Notes under the pieces: model-generated | The model's database searches: none | What the model saw: only the letters and a program-made list of their open reading frames with translations | What the model was told of the DNA's origin: nothing | Position numbers and translations under genes: made by a program | DNA from: Sphingomonas sp. PsM26 | Lineage (GTDB): Bacteria; Pseudomonadota; Alphaproteobacteria; Sphingomonadales; Sphingomonadaceae | NCBI GenBank assembly: GCA_030433805.1 | Contig: JARUXA010000004.1 | Coordinates: 124,001-188,000 of the forward strand | DNA: 64,000 nt | Reading direction: 5' to 3' | Shown: positions 8,499-17,567 of the stretch, piece after piece | Layout: each line of letters opens with the position of its first letter | How positions within the stretch are numbered: the stretch's first letter is position 1

Positions 8499-9607
8499 TG
8501 GGCAAGCTCAACGATCTGGCCGCACTCGGCCAAGGCGTCTGGCTCGATTTCGTCGAGAAGAAGTTTCTCGCCGAGGGCAGCCTCCAGAAGATGGTCGACG
8601 AGGACGCGCTCACCGGCGTGACCTCCAACCCGTCGATCTTCGAAAAGGCGATGGGGCATGGCGACGCGTATGACGCCGAGCTCGCCGCCTATGACAAGAC
8701 CAACCCGGAAGCGCCGACGATCGACCGGTACGAGCATCTCGCGATCCTCGACATTCAGGCGGCGGCAGACACGCTCCGCCCGGTCTACGACCGGCTCGAT
8801 TCGAAGGACGGCTATGTCAGCCTCGAGGTCTCGCCCTATCTGGCGAACGACACCGATGCGACGATCGCCGAGGCGCAGAAGCTGTGGAAGGCGGTCAACC
8901 GGCCCAACGTGATGATCAAGATCCCGGGCACGCCGGCTGGCGTCCCCGCGATTGCGGCGACGATCGACGCCGGGATCAACGTCAACGTGACGCTGCTCTT
9001 TTCGCAAAACGCGTATCAGGCGGTGGCGGAAGCCTATGTCGAGGGTCTCGAGAAGCGCGCTGCGCGCGGCGAGCCGATCGACCGGATTGCCAGCGTTGCG
9101 AGCTTCTTCGTCAGCCGGATCGATTCAAAGATCGACGACAAGATCGACGCCGGAGTCGGTGGCGATGAGGCCAAGCCGCTCAAGGGCAAGGTCGCGATCG
9201 CCAACGCCAAGCTCGCCTATGCCTGGTACGAAGAGTTCATCGCTTCGGCACGCTGGCAGGCGCTTGCCGCCAAGGGCGCGCAGGTCCAGCGGCTGTTGTG
9301 GGCATCGACGGGGACCAAGAACCCCGACTATCCCGACACCCTGTATCTCGACACGCTGATCGGCAAGGATACCGTCAACACGATCCCGCCCAAGACGCTC
9401 GACGCTTACCGCGAGCGCGGTACGGCGACCGAGACACTGACGCAGGACGTGGAAGGTGCACGGCATGTTCTGTCGGAAGCGGAGCGGCTTGGGCTCGATC
9501 TTGACGGCGTCACGAGCGAACTGGTCGAAGAAGGCGTCGCGTCATTCTCGAAGGCGTTCGACGATCTGCTCGGGTCGATCGCGGCCAAACATCCGGTTGC
9601 AGCCTAA
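8498..9607 (+). CDS. tal: transaldolase
   Basis: Transaldolase transfers a dihydroxyacetone unit through a Schiff base on lysine. The 369-residue length and sequence match the longer Tal subgroup rather than the roughly 317-residue TalB type. Visible marks are GVTSNPSIFEKAM near the N-terminus, the catalytic region NVMIKIPGTPAGVPA, and NVTLLFS followed by SVASFFVSRIDSK. Its start shares a base with the tkt stop. A small hairpin follows the stop, so the operon may partly terminate before gnd. Confidence 0.95.
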   Translation: MGKLNDLAALGQGVWLDFVEKKFLAEGSLQKMVDEDALTGVTSNPSIFEKAMGHGDAYDAELAAYDKTNPEAPTIDRYEHLAILDIQAAADTLRPVYDRLDSKDGYVSLEVSPYLANDTDATIAEAQKLWKAVNRPNVMIKIPGTPAGVPAIAATIDAGINVNVTLLFSQNAYQAVAEAYVEGLEKRAARGEPIDRIASVASFFVSRIDSKIDDKIDAGVGGDEAKPLKGKVAIANAKLAYAWYEEFIASARWQALAAKGAQVQRLLWASTGTKNPDYPDTLYLDTLIGKDTVNTIPPKTLDAYRERGTATETLTQDVEGARHVLSEAERLGLDLDGVTSELVEEGVASFSKAFDDLLGSIAAKHPVAA

Positions 9608-9624
9608 AACGCCTTTGGGCGTTT
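9607..9624 (+). terminator. weak hairpin after tal
   Basis: AAACGCC and GGCGTTT form a 7-bp stem with a TTTG loop, directly after the tal stop and ending in only three T residues. It could attenuate transcription into gnd. The short T-run argues against an efficient terminator. Confidence 0.4.
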
Positions 9625-9692
9625 CATCGTCCGTCCTGGTGTCATGCCGGGGTGGACGTCTTTTTATCTGACCCCCCAGGAGCGCGCGCGTC

Positions 9693-10676
9693 ATGAAAAT
9701 CGGTATGATCGGCCTTGGCCGAATGGGCGGCAACATCGCACGACGGATCATGCGCGCGGGGCACCAGTCGGTGGTGTTCGATCGCGACGAAGCGGCCGTC
9801 CAGAAGTTGGTTGGTGACGGCGCGGAAGGCGCGACCTCGCTCGAGGACATGAAAGCCAAGCTCGATACCCCGGCGATCTATTGGGTCATGCTGCCTGCGG
9901 GCGGCCCGACCGAGCAGACGATCGAGACAATTTCCGGCTTCGCACAGTCGGGTGACATCATCATCGACGGCGGCAACAGCTTCTACAAGGATGACATCCG
10001 CCGCGCCAAGGCGCTTGCGGAGAAGGGCATCCGCTACATTGATGTCGGCACGTCGGGCGGCGTCTGGGGGCTCGAGCGCGGCTATTGCATGATGATCGGC
10101 GGCGACAAGGAAGCGGTCGACCATATCGACCCGATCCTGGCGGCGCTCGCACCCGGCATGGGGACGATCCCGCGCACGCCCGAGCGCGATATCGCAGCAG
10201 CCGATCCGCGTGCCGAGCAGGGCTATATCCATGCCGGGCCGGCGGGTGCCGGTCATTTCGTCAAGATGGTGCACAACGGCATCGAATACGGGCTGATGCA
10301 GGCCTATGCCGAGGGCTTCGACGTGTTGAAGGGCAAGTCGTCCGAGAAACTGCCCGAGGACGAACGCTTCGACCTCAACCTGACCGATATCGCCGAAGTC
10401 TGGCGGCGTGGGTCGGTGATCTCGTCGTGGCTGCTCGATCTGTCGGCGTCGGCATTGGCCAAGGACCAGATGCTCGACGACTTCTCGGGCCAGGTCGCGG
10501 ATTCGGGCGAAGGCCATTGGACGGTCCAGGCCGCGATGGAAGAAGCGGTGCCGGTCAACGTCCTCTCGGCGGCATTGTTCGCGCGCTATCGTAGCCGGGT
10601 CGATCATACGTTCGGGGACAAGTTGTTGTCCGCGATGCGCTATGGCTTCGGCGGTCACGTCGAGATGCCGCAGTGA
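9693..10676 (+). CDS. gnd: decarboxylating 6-phosphogluconate dehydrogenase, short form
   Basis: The enzyme oxidises and decarboxylates 6-phosphogluconate to ribulose 5-phosphate. The Rossmann motif [15 protein letters not shown] is at the N-terminus, then [10 protein letters not shown], the substrate motif [14 protein letters not shown] and [19 protein letters not shown] with the catalytic lysine and asparagine. At 327 residues this is the short GndA/YqeC-like form, not the roughly 470-residue enterobacterial form. In characterised short-form enzymes NAD+ is often preferred, but the cofactor is not proven here. The stop overlaps the next gene by four bases (GTGA). Confidence 0.94.
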   Translation: MKIGMIGLGRMGGNIARRIMRAGHQSVVFDRDEAAVQKLVGDGAEGATSLEDMKAKLDTPAIYWVMLPAGGPTEQTIETISGFAQSGDIIIDGGNSFYKDDIRRAKALAEKGIRYIDVGTSGGVWGLERGYCMMIGGDKEAVDHIDPILAALAPGMGTIPRTPERDIAAADPRAEQGYIHAGPAGAGHFVKMVHNGIEYGLMQAYAEGFDVLKGKSSEKLPEDERFDLNLTDIAEVWRRGSVISSWLLDLSASALAKDQMLDDFSGQVADSGEGHWTVQAAMEEAVPVNVLSAALFARYRSRVDHTFGDKLLSAMRYGFGGHVEMPQ

Positions 10677-11482
10677 GCGGTGTGTCGGACATCCGGCTGG
10701 TCGTCTCGGACGTCGACGGCACCTTGGTCGACAGCAGCAAGCAGGTCACAGACGGCGTGCGCGCGGCGGTTGCCCGCCTGCGCGACGCCGGGATCGGGTT
10801 CAGCATCATCAGCGCGCGTCCGCGCTCGGGCATGATGCCGATCGCCGATGCGCTGGAAATCGATTCGCCGATGGGCGCGTTCAACGGCGGTACCGTCTTC
10901 ACGCGGGACGGGACCGTCTCGCACGCGGACCGGGTCGAGCGTGCCGTGCTTGAAGGCGTGTTCGCCGCTGCCGAGGGCGCCGCCGTCGATACGTGGGTGT
11001 TCGCGGACGATCTCTGGTACGCCAGCACCGATGTCGGCGGTCATGTCGACAGCGAGAAGCGTGCGTCGAACCAGGATCCCGTCGTGACGCAGAATTTCAC
11101 GGACCTGTTCGATCGCGTCGACAAGGTCACGTTCGTCAGTGACGATCCCGATCTGCTGATCGACCTGCGCAAGCGAATGCACGGCTTCGACGATCGCGCC
11201 ACAATCGCGCAGTCGCAAACCTATTACCTCGACGTGACGCCGGTCAGCGGGAACAAGGGCGCTGGCCTCACCGCTTTGTCAAAGGCGATGGACGTGCCGC
11301 TCGAGCAGATTGCCGTACTCGGCGATCAGGCGAATGATCTGCCGATGTTCGCGCGTGCTGCTGTGTCATATGCGATGGGGCAGGGGCCGGAAGCGGTCCG
11401 CGCCGAAGCGTCGCATGTCGTCGCGAGCAATGACGACGATGGCGTGGCGGAAGCGATCGATGCGATCCTGGCGGGTCGCTGA
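10673..11482 (+). CDS. Cof-type HAD-superfamily hydrolase
   Basis: This 269-residue protein is a HAD phosphatase of the Cof/type IIB group. Motif I is [13 protein letters not shown] with the nucleophilic aspartate. The central cap domain follows, and motif IV is [14 protein letters not shown] with metal-binding acids after a conserved NKGAGL lysine segment. Cof-type enzymes dephosphorylate sugar phosphates, FMN or similar small molecules, and the exact substrate cannot be read from sequence. The GTG start overlaps the gnd stop, so a sugar-phosphate substrate is a reasonable inference from context. Confidence 0.88.
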   Translation: MSGVSDIRLVVSDVDGTLVDSSKQVTDGVRAAVARLRDAGIGFSIISARPRSGMMPIADALEIDSPMGAFNGGTVFTRDGTVSHADRVERAVLEGVFAAAEGAAVDTWVFADDLWYASTDVGGHVDSEKRASNQDPVVTQNFTDLFDRVDKVTFVSDDPDLLIDLRKRMHGFDDRATIAQSQTYYLDVTPVSGNKGAGLTALSKAMDVPLEQIAVLGDQANDLPMFARAAVSYAMGQGPEAVRAEASHVVASNDDDGVAEAIDAILAGR

Positions 11483-11592
11483 TCCCGTAAAGATAGGTCG
11501 CATCGCGTAACGATTGTTCATCGCTCGTTTCACCCAAAGCTGGCAACAGGGCCCCGGACGGGCTCGTTTGCCCGACTCTCTGGGAGAAGACG

Positions 11593-12312
11593 ATGCGTTC
11601 GACGATGATGCTGCTGATGCCTGCGGTCCTGGCGGTGGCAACCCCCGCGATGGCACAGACCGCGCCGACGATCCTGCCCGATGGCGCGCTGCTCGACGTA
11701 TCCGCCGAAGGCCAGACGGCGCGGGTACCGGACGTCGCGACGATCCGCGCAGGCGTCGTGACGCAGGGACAGACTGCGGCTGCGGCCCTGTCGGAAAATG
11801 CGACGCGGATGGCGCGGGTGCTCGCTGCGCTCAAGCAGGCCGGGGTGGCCGCACGTGACATCCGCACTGCCAGCGTCGCGCTCAATCCGCAATATCGCTA
11901 TACCGAAGGACAGCCCCCTGCGGTCACCGGCTATCAGGCGAGCAACAGCGTCTCGATCCGTTTCCGTGATGTCGCCAAGTCGGGTGCGATCCTCGACGCG
12001 CTGGTCGCGCAGGGCGCGAACCAGATCGATGGCCCGACGCTGTCGCTGGACAAGCCCGACGCCGCGCTGGACGAGGCCCGCACCGATGCGGTGAAGATCG
12101 CGCGGTCGCGTGCCGAGCTTTATGCCAAGGCGGCCGGGATGAGCGTCGTCCGGATCGTCACGATCAGCGAGAATGGCACCAATGACGGGTCCAACCCGCA
12201 ACCCCCGGTCTTCGCGATGGCACGCGCAATGAAGGCGAGCGATTCGACCCCGATCGCGGCGGGCGAAACGCAGGTCAGCGTCACCGTCACCGTGCGCTTC
12301 CTGCTCAAATAG
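11593..12312 (+). CDS. periplasmic SIMPL domain (DUF541) protein
   Basis: The 239-residue protein starts with a signal peptide (cleavage near AMA-QT). The SIMPL/DUF541 fold follows: LLDVSAEGQTARVPDVATI, a long charged helix with repeated alanines, then the second half ending in VSVTVTVRFLLK. Family members are periplasmic or outer-membrane associated, and some have been linked to oxidative stress or interaction with other proteins. The biochemical role is not established. A GGGAGA lies 5-6 bases before the ATG. It stands alone between the pentose-phosphate block and a convergent stress gene. Confidence 0.88.
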   Translation: MRSTMMLLMPAVLAVATPAMAQTAPTILPDGALLDVSAEGQTARVPDVATIRAGVVTQGQTAAAALSENATRMARVLAALKQAGVAARDIRTASVALNPQYRYTEGQPPAVTGYQASNSVSIRFRDVAKSGAILDALVAQGANQIDGPTLSLDKPDAALDEARTDAVKIARSRAELYAKAAGMSVVRIVTISENGTNDGSNPQPPVFAMARAMKASDSTPIAAGETQVSVTVTVRFLLK

Positions 12313-12335
12313 CCGACGCCTATCCGCCGGACATG

Positions 12336-12365
12336 AAAAGGGCCGCTGGGTTTCCCCAGCGGCCC
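12336..12365 (-). terminator. rho-independent terminator of the GlsB/YeaQ gene
   Basis: A perfect 11-bp stem GGGCCGCTGGG/CCCAGCGGCCC with a four-base loop. On the minus strand it is followed by TTTT, so it serves the gene at 12389..12643. Its stem may also stop transcripts of the convergent SIMPL gene. Confidence 0.85.
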
Positions 12366-12388
12366 GATCATCCGGTTGGACCGAATTC

Positions 12389-12643
12389 TTAGCGAACCGT
12401 ACCGCGACGGATCAGATTCACGATCGCGAGCAGGATGACTGCGCCGATCAGCGAATAGATGAACGTGTTGATCGTGATCGCCTGGTTGATCCCTGCCCCG
12501 AACAGGAACGATGCGATCACCGAACCAATGATGCCGACGATGACGTTGAGGAGAATCCCCTGCTGGCCATCGGTACGCATGATCATGCTGGCAAGCCAAC
12601 CGCACACGCCACCGACGACGAGCCAAACAATAAGTCCAACCAT
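12389..12643 (-). CDS. GlsB/YeaQ/YmgE family membrane protein
   Basis: This 84-residue, very hydrophobic protein contains three predicted membrane helices with the glycine-rich pattern of the transglycosylase-associated (GlsB/YeaQ/YmgE) family: LIVWLVVGGVCGWLASMIM, then GILLNVIVGIIGSVIASFLFG, then a final helix and a basic tail. Family members are often induced by envelope or general stress, and no enzymatic role is known. A GGAGGG lies close to the ATG. It has its own strong terminator and is separated from sciP by about 100 bases. Confidence 0.9.
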   Translation of the reverse strand: MVGLIVWLVVGGVCGWLASMIMRTDGQQGILLNVIVGIIGSVIASFLFGAGINQAITINTFIYSLIGAVILLAIVNLIRRGTVR

Positions 12644-12749
12644 TTTACCCTCCGTTGCCCGGTTATGTCCGGGATGACGGAGACAAGACTCTCAAACCGT
12701 GATTTTTGTTCCGGCTCCGGATCGAGTAAACCCCGACCGGTTCGGAAAA

Positions 12750-13049
12750 TCAGTATTTTTGCTGACGCTCGTACAGCGACTTATAGTGCTGGATCCGGGT
12801 TACGCGAAGCCCCGGCATCCCCGAACGGTCGATCGCGCGCTGCCAGCTGGCGAACTCCTCGACCGTCAGGCCGTAGCGTTCGCAGACCTCGTCGACCGAC
12901 AGCAGACCGCCATTGACCGCCGCCACGACTTCCGCTTTCCGCCGCACGACCCAGCGCGTCGTCTCGGGAGGCGGAAGCGAGTCGAGCGTCAAGGGCTCTC
13001 CGAGCGGACCGATCACTCTTGCTGGGCGGATCTTCTGGTTCTCGATCAT
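12750..13049 (-). CDS. sciP: CtrA inhibitor SciP (DUF1153)
   Basis: SciP is a small alphaproteobacterial regulator that, in Caulobacter, blocks transcription from CtrA-activated promoters. The 99-residue product is full length for the family. The conserved VIGPLGEPLTLDSLPPPETT stretch is at the N-terminus, then WVVRRKAEVVAAVNGGLLS and a helix-turn-helix-like CERYGLTVEEFASWQ, ending in LRVTRIQHYK. The upstream region contains a small inverted repeat at 13100-13113. Its presence implies a CtrA-type cell-cycle or motility circuit in this organism. Confidence 0.93.
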   Translation of the reverse strand: MIENQKIRPARVIGPLGEPLTLDSLPPPETTRWVVRRKAEVVAAVNGGLLSVDEVCERYGLTVEEFASWQRAIDRSGMPGLRVTRIQHYKSLYERQQKY

Positions 13050-13099
13050 TCTTACAAGACCTTGTCTCGGGGCGGGGGCCCCTCTGCAGCTTATTCGTT

Positions 13100-13113
13100 A
13101 CGGTCATAACCGT
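13100..13113. promoter_or_regulatory. inverted repeat in the sciP upstream region
   Basis: ACGGT-CATA-ACCGT is a 5-bp inverted repeat with a four-base spacer, about 50 bases before the sciP ATG. The overlapping GTTA-N6-TAAC is also symmetrical. It is a candidate operator. It does not match the TTAA-N7-TTAA CtrA consensus. Confidence 0.3.
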
Positions 13114-13155
13114 CGGACTTGAACGCTGGCTAAAGCGTCTCGGTAAACGTCGCGT

Positions 13156-13401
13156 TCACGCTTTCCTCCAGTCACCGCAAAACTCGACCATTTCCCAGAC
13201 GGCGACGTTGAATGCGCCGTGCGCCGGGGTGAATGGATCACTCGCGTGGATGCGGGGAAGCCGCGCTTGCGCCAGCGCGGTCGGACTCGCCGCCTGCCGG
13301 GCCGCCACCCCGACCATCAGCACGGCAAGATCGGGCGACAGCGCCACCACATGCACGTCTGTTTCAAATCGGGAAAAGCTAAGGTCCACACATACATCCA
13401 C
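13156..13401 (-). CDS. hypothetical small protein
   Basis: An 81-residue open frame with even amino-acid composition: a hydrophobic segment (VVALSPDLAVLMVGVAARQA) followed by a polar part ending in VAVWEMVEFCGDWRKA. I do not recognise it. The ATG has no convincing ribosome binding site, and the opposite strand is also open over much of the region, so it may be spurious. It lies between sciP and mnmA and would be transcribed in the sciP direction. Confidence 0.35.
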   Translation of the reverse strand: MDVCVDLSFSRFETDVHVVALSPDLAVLMVGVAARQAASPTALAQARLPRIHASDPFTPAHGAFNVAVWEMVEFCGDWRKA

Positions 13402-13511
13402 AGGGCGAGCTGGGATGCTGTAGGACAGAGGTTCTAAAGGGGGCGTAAAGCCCGCAAGCTTTTCCGGCGGTTTTGCATGTTGCTTCCGAAGCGCCTATCT
13501 CTCGACGCATC

Positions 13512-14624
13512 ATGACAGACGCAGAATTTCAGTTGGGTCCCGACGGCGTGGGCAAGCGCATCGTCGTCGCGATGTCGGGCGGCGTGGACAGCTCGGTGGT
13601 CGCCGCGCTGGCGGTGCGGACGGGTGCAGAAGTGATCGGGATAACGCTGCAGCTCTACGACCACGGCGAGGCGGTGGGACGTGCCGGATCGTGTTGCGCG
13701 GGGCGCGATATCCGCGACGCGCGCGCAGTGTGCGACCGCTTGGGGATCGCGCATTACGTCTTCGATCACGAGACGCGCTTTCGCGATCAGGTGATCGATC
13801 GGTTTGCCGACGACTATCTCGCGGGGCGAACGCCGATCCCGTGCATCCAGTGCAACATGGGGCCCAAGTTCACCGACCTCCTCGCGGCCGCGCGTGATCT
13901 CGGTGCGGATTGTCTCGCGACCGGGCACTATGTCCGACGTGTCGAGGGGGACGCTGGAGCGGAACTTCACCGGGCGTTCGATCCGGCGCGTGACCAGAGC
14001 TACTTCCTGTTCGCGACCACGCAGACCCAGCTCGACTACCTCCGCTTCCCGCTCGGCGGCCTGCCCAAGCCGCGCGTGCGCGAGATTGCCGCCGAACTGG
14101 GGCTCGGCGTGGCGGGCAAGCCCGACAGCCAGGACATCTGCTTCGTCCCCGATGGCAATTATGCCGGACTGGTCAAGAAGCTGCGCCCGGAGGCCGATAC
14201 CGCGGGTGAGATCGTCGACGCCGAGGGCCGCGTGCTCGGGCGGCACAAGGGGCTGATCCACTTCACCGTCGGCCAGCGCCGCGGGCTGGAGATCGGCGGC
14301 ACGCCTGAGCCGCTCTACGTCATCCGCCTGGAGGCGGAAACACGGCGCGTCGTCGTCGGCCCGCGTGCGGCGCTGGCGGTGCGCGCGGCGCGGCTGAGCG
14401 GGATCAACTGGCTGGGTGGGGACTATGACGGTCCGTTGACCGCCAAGGTGCGCTCGCTTGCAAAGCCAGTGCCCGCGCGCCGCGACGGCGACTGGGTCGT
14501 ATTCGACGCGCCCGAATATGGCGTCGCGCCAGGGCAGGCGACCGTGCTCTACGGCGGCGACCGTGTGATCGGCGGCGGCTGGATCGAGGAAACCGAAAGC
14601 GCGCTGCTGACCGCAGCCGCCTGA
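13512..14624 (+). CDS. mnmA: tRNA-specific 2-thiouridylase MnmA
   Basis: MnmA activates and thiolates U34 of the tRNAs for Lys, Glu and Gln. The 370-residue protein has the PP-loop [15 protein letters not shown], a cysteine at the start of the RDIRDAR segment, [12 protein letters not shown] with the catalytic cysteine, the tRNA-binding central domain and [15 protein letters not shown]. An FTVGQRRGL segment leads into the C-terminal barrel. ATG 13512 (MTDAEFQL) was chosen over an upstream in-frame ATG because the family begins close to the PP-loop. It stands alone and is convergent with wecB. Confidence 0.95.
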   Translation: MTDAEFQLGPDGVGKRIVVAMSGGVDSSVVAALAVRTGAEVIGITLQLYDHGEAVGRAGSCCAGRDIRDARAVCDRLGIAHYVFDHETRFRDQVIDRFADDYLAGRTPIPCIQCNMGPKFTDLLAAARDLGADCLATGHYVRRVEGDAGAELHRAFDPARDQSYFLFATTQTQLDYLRFPLGGLPKPRVREIAAELGLGVAGKPDSQDICFVPDGNYAGLVKKLRPEADTAGEIVDAEGRVLGRHKGLIHFTVGQRRGLEIGGTPEPLYVIRLEAETRRVVVGPRAALAVRAARLSGINWLGGDYDGPLTAKVRSLAKPVPARRDGDWVVFDAPEYGVAPGQATVLYGGDRVIGGGWIEETESALLTAAA

Positions 14625-14652
14625 GTCGCGCGAAAGCACGACGACCACCAGG

Positions 14653-15804
14653 TCAGCCTTCAAAACCCGCCGCGACGCGTCGTGCGATCCTTGTGGCAGC
14701 GCGACCGTCCCCAAACGGATTGTGCGCGCGGGCCATGGCCCGATATGCCTGACGGTCATCGAGCAGCCGAGACGTCTCGGAAACGATGCGGTCGGCGTCC
14801 GTCCCGACCAGCAGCGCCGTCCCCGCTGCAACGCCTTCCGGGCGCTCGGTCGTCTCACGCATGACCAGCACCGGCTTGGCGAGCGCCGGCGCTTCTTCCT
14901 GCACGCCCCCCGAGTCGGTCAGCACGACATGCGCGAGATCGAGCGCGCGGATGAAGTGTGGGTAATCGAGCGGATCGATCCGCGCGATGTTGGGCCGGTC
15001 GCCGAGCATCGCGTCCATCACCGCGACGACATTGGGGTTGGGGTGGACCGGGAAGAGGATCGCGACGTCGTCACGCTCTGCAATCCGGGCGAGCGCGCGC
15101 GCGATGTTTTCCATTCCCCCACCGAAATTCTCACGCCGGTGCGTCGTGACGAGCACGATCCGCTTGCTCGCAAACCGCGCGGCAATTGCGTCCAGCCCGG
15201 CGGCGAGCGATGGATCGGCGGCGAGCCTGGCCCGGGTTGCGTGAAGCGCGTCGATCACGGTGTTGCCCGTCACGTGGATCGTGGCGGGGTCCACATTCTC
15301 GCGGCGAAGCGCGGCGGCGGCGGTTTCGGTCGGGGCGTAATGCTGGTCCGCGATGCAAGCCACGATCCGGCGGTTCACTTCCTCGGGCCAGGGATGATGG
15401 ATATCCCCCGAGCGCAGCCCGGCCTCGACATGCGCGACAGGCACCTTGCGATAATAGGCCGCGAGCGCACCCGCCATCGCGGTTGCGGTATCCCCCTGCA
15501 CGATCACGCGGTCGGGCTGTTCGGCGTCCATCACATCCCCCAGGCCGTCCAGCAGCCGTGCCGTCAGCCGGTTAAGCGACTGGCCCGGCTCCATCAGGTC
15601 GAGATCCACGTCGGGTATCAGCCCCGCGATCGCGAGCACCTGATCGAGCAATGCCCGGCGCTGCGCGGTGACGCAGGTGCGCACCACCAGCCCGGGGGTC
15701 GCCTTCAGCGCCGCGACGACCGGGAACAGCTTGATCGCCTCGGGGCGCGTGCCGAAGACGACCAGGACTTTGCGGTCGGGGCGGGGGGGCTGTGCCTCGA
15801 TCAT
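14653..15804 (-). CDS. wecB: non-hydrolysing UDP-N-acetylglucosamine 2-epimerase
   Basis: WecB interconverts UDP-GlcNAc and UDP-ManNAc, feeding surface polysaccharide synthesis. The protein (383 residues from this start) shows VVFGTRPEAIKLFPVV at the N-terminus, VQGDTATAMAGALAAYY, HVEAGLRSGD, TTHRRENFGGGMENI and LTDSGGVQEEAPALAKPVL, the complete family signature. ATG 15804 is preferred because GGGGATGGGG precedes it. An ATG six codons upstream is possible. It follows the moeB-like gene by about 30 bases on the same strand. No other polysaccharide genes are adjacent. Confidence 0.93.
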   Translation of the reverse strand: MIEAQPPRPDRKVLVVFGTRPEAIKLFPVVAALKATPGLVVRTCVTAQRRALLDQVLAIAGLIPDVDLDLMEPGQSLNRLTARLLDGLGDVMDAEQPDRVIVQGDTATAMAGALAAYYRKVPVAHVEAGLRSGDIHHPWPEEVNRRIVACIADQHYAPTETAAAALRRENVDPATIHVTGNTVIDALHATRARLAADPSLAAGLDAIAARFASKRIVLVTTHRRENFGGGMENIARALARIAERDDVAILFPVHPNPNVVAVMDAMLGDRPNIARIDPLDYPHFIRALDLAHVVLTDSGGVQEEAPALAKPVLVMRETTERPEGVAAGTALLVGTDADRIVSETSRLLDDRQAYRAMARAHNPFGDGRAATRIARRVAAGFEG

Positions 15805-15836
15805 TCCGACCCCATCCCCCATCGCCTAGCGTTACG

Positions 15837-16589
15837 CTAACCGCAGCACGGACATCCCGGGTCTTTTGGAAGTATGATCGTGCGAAATCGAAACGCAAGC
15901 GCATCGACCAGCAAAAGCTTGCCTGCGCTGTCCTCGCCAAAGCCGACGATACTGCGCAGGGTCTCCAGTGCCGCCAGGCTCCCCATCACGCCGGTCATCG
16001 CGCCGATCACGCCCTGTTCGGCACAGGTGTCCCCGGCGGCATCGTGCGCGTCGCCAACAAAGCAGCGATAGCAGGGCTTGTCCGGCTCCCACCCCCGGAA
16101 CACCCCGAGCTGCCCCTCGAACTGTCCGACCGCCGAGGACACCAGCGGGATGCGTAGCGCATGCGCCGCATCCGCAACCGCAAGCCGGGTGGAAAAGCTG
16201 TCGGTGCCGTCCAGCACCACGTCCACCCCGGCGAGCAGCGTCGCGGCGTTGGCCGCATCGAGCCGCACCGCCAGCGTCTCGATCGAGACATGCGGCGTAA
16301 TACGGCGCGCAGCGGTTTCCGCCGCCGCGACCTTGGACGCGCCGACGTCGGCATCGCCGAACAGCGTCTGACGTTGCAGGTTCGACAGGTCGACCGTGTC
16401 GTCATCGATGATCACCAGCCGTCCGACCCCGGCGGCGGCGAGATATTGGATTGCCGGGCTGCCAATTCCGCCTGCGCCGACCACCGCGACGCTCGCCTGT
16501 TTCAAGCGCAGCTGCCCCGCGCCGCCCACTTCTCGCAGGACGATGTGGCGGGCGTAGCGATCGAGTTCGGCGTCGCCGAGCGTGTTCAT
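15837..16589 (-). CDS. moeB: HesA/MoeB/ThiF family E1-like adenylyltransferase
   Basis: E1-like enzymes adenylate the C-terminal glycine of MoaD or ThiS-type sulfur carriers. The 250-residue protein has RYARHIVLREVGGAGQ at the N-terminus, the nucleotide loop VVGAGGIGSPAIQYLAAAG, the DLSNLQRQ motif, DGTDSF, and zinc cysteines as CYRC and at the end GCPCC. A TCAEQGVIGAMTGVMG segment follows the pattern of this group. There is no rhodanese domain. MoeB (molybdopterin) is the likeliest role, but ThiF cannot be excluded because no moa or thi gene is near. Its ATG overlaps the preceding gene's stop. Confidence 0.88.
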   Translation of the reverse strand: MNTLGDAELDRYARHIVLREVGGAGQLRLKQASVAVVGAGGIGSPAIQYLAAAGVGRLVIIDDDTVDLSNLQRQTLFGDADVGASKVAAAETAARRITPHVSIETLAVRLDAANAATLLAGVDVVLDGTDSFSTRLAVADAAHALRIPLVSSAVGQFEGQLGVFRGWEPDKPCYRCFVGDAHDAAGDTCAEQGVIGAMTGVMGSLAALETLRSIVGFGEDSAGKLLLVDALAFRFRTIILPKDPGCPCCG

Positions 16590-16978
16590 CCGCGCCAGTC
16601 GAACACGATGGTCGTGCGATACCAGGTGTCAGTCGTCGGCTTGTACTGCGCGATATTGCCACGTGCGAACCCGGTAACGAGACCCGCTGCATATTGCTCG
16701 ATCGTCGGGCAGGCGATCGCGCGCGGCACGACCTTGCGCACGCTGCCGTCCGCACCGATCAGCGCAGCGACCTCGACCGGCAGGACGTAATGCCCGTCGC
16801 CGGGACGTTGCGCGACACACCGTCCCGCGGCGATCTCACCGGCGACGAACGTCGTGACTTGCGGCGTCGCCTGGCGCGGCGCGACATAGGGCAGGGTGGG
16901 CAACGCCGACCAGTCGTTGGGCAAGCTTGGCGGTGATGCCGGCACGTCGGCAACCTGCAGGAGAAACGCAGCTATCAT
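16586..16978 (-). CDS. small exported protein of unknown function, TonB-C-terminus-like
   Basis: The 130-residue product begins with a short hydrophobic stretch that could be a signal. The proline-rich linker is followed by a segment ([20 protein letters not shown]) with the beta-strand pattern and DGSV turn seen in TonB C-terminal-like periplasmic domains. Two cysteines (GRCVAQ and AIACPT) could form a disulfide. It overlaps dut upstream and moeB downstream, each by ATGA, so it is translationally coupled to both. I do not recognise a specific family. The coupling suggests a conserved arrangement but not a function. Confidence 0.75.
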   Translation of the reverse strand: MIAAFLLQVADVPASPPSLPNDWSALPTLPYVAPRQATPQVTTFVAGEIAAGRCVAQRPGDGHYVLPVEVAALIGADGSVRKVVPRAIACPTIEQYAAGLVTGFARGNIAQYKPTTDTWYRTTIVFDWRG

Positions 16979-17424
16979 CGTCCGGTCGATCCAAAGCCCC
17001 CGATACCACGGACGGTATCCGCCAGCCGGTCGACCGTTTCCAGTACCGCGCGCTGAACCGGGGCGGGGACGAGTTGGGCAATCCGGTCGCCGCGCGCGAT
17101 CTCGAACGGCTGCTGGCCGTGGTTGATCAGGATGACCTTCACCTCGCCGCGGTAATCCGAATCGATCGTGCCCGGCGTATTGAGGCACGTCACGCCATGC
17201 TTGAGCGCAAGGCCCGAGCGCGGGCGCACCTGCACTTCGAAGCCCGTCGGGATCGCGATCGCGAAGCCGGTCGCGACCGCGCCGCGCGCGCCCGGCGCCA
17301 GCGTCACCGCCTCGGCGGCAACGACGTCCATGCCGGCGGCACCGTCGGTGGCATAAGCGGGCAAGGGCAGTCCCGCACCGTGCGGCAAGGACAGGAACTG
17401 AATCGTGATCGGGGAAGTCGTCAT
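16975..17424 (-). CDS. dut: dUTP diphosphatase
   Basis: Dut hydrolyses dUTP to dUMP, which prevents uracil incorporation and supplies dTMP synthesis. The 149-residue protein has the five trimeric dUTPase motifs: [19 protein letters not shown], the catalytic [23 protein letters not shown], and the C-terminal arm [11 protein letters not shown] that closes over the active site. In many alphaproteobacteria dut follows coaBC. Here it is separated from coaB by the opposing DUF3072 gene. Its stop overlaps the next gene. Confidence 0.97.
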   Translation of the reverse strand: MTTSPITIQFLSLPHGAGLPLPAYATDGAAGMDVVAAEAVTLAPGARGAVATGFAIAIPTGFEVQVRPRSGLALKHGVTCLNTPGTIDSDYRGEVKVILINHGQQPFEIARGDRIAQLVPAPVQRAVLETVDRLADTVRGIGGFGSTGR

Positions 17425-17567
17425 GGCCGCCCTCTTAACGATGCTTGCGCCGGGCGCGAAGACCGGTCTGTCTTTGCGCGACTAAAGTCTGCCGCAACGC
17501 GGTCAATCGCGGAACCGGGCAGCGGGTTGCGGGTTAGGAACATACACGAAACATAGCGAGACAGTTC

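Noticed and set aside
17496..17567. EcfG-type stress promoter before the DUF3072 gene
   Set aside because: GGAAC occurs twice, but a CGTT at 16-17 bases is missing. Only a weak GGTT is present.
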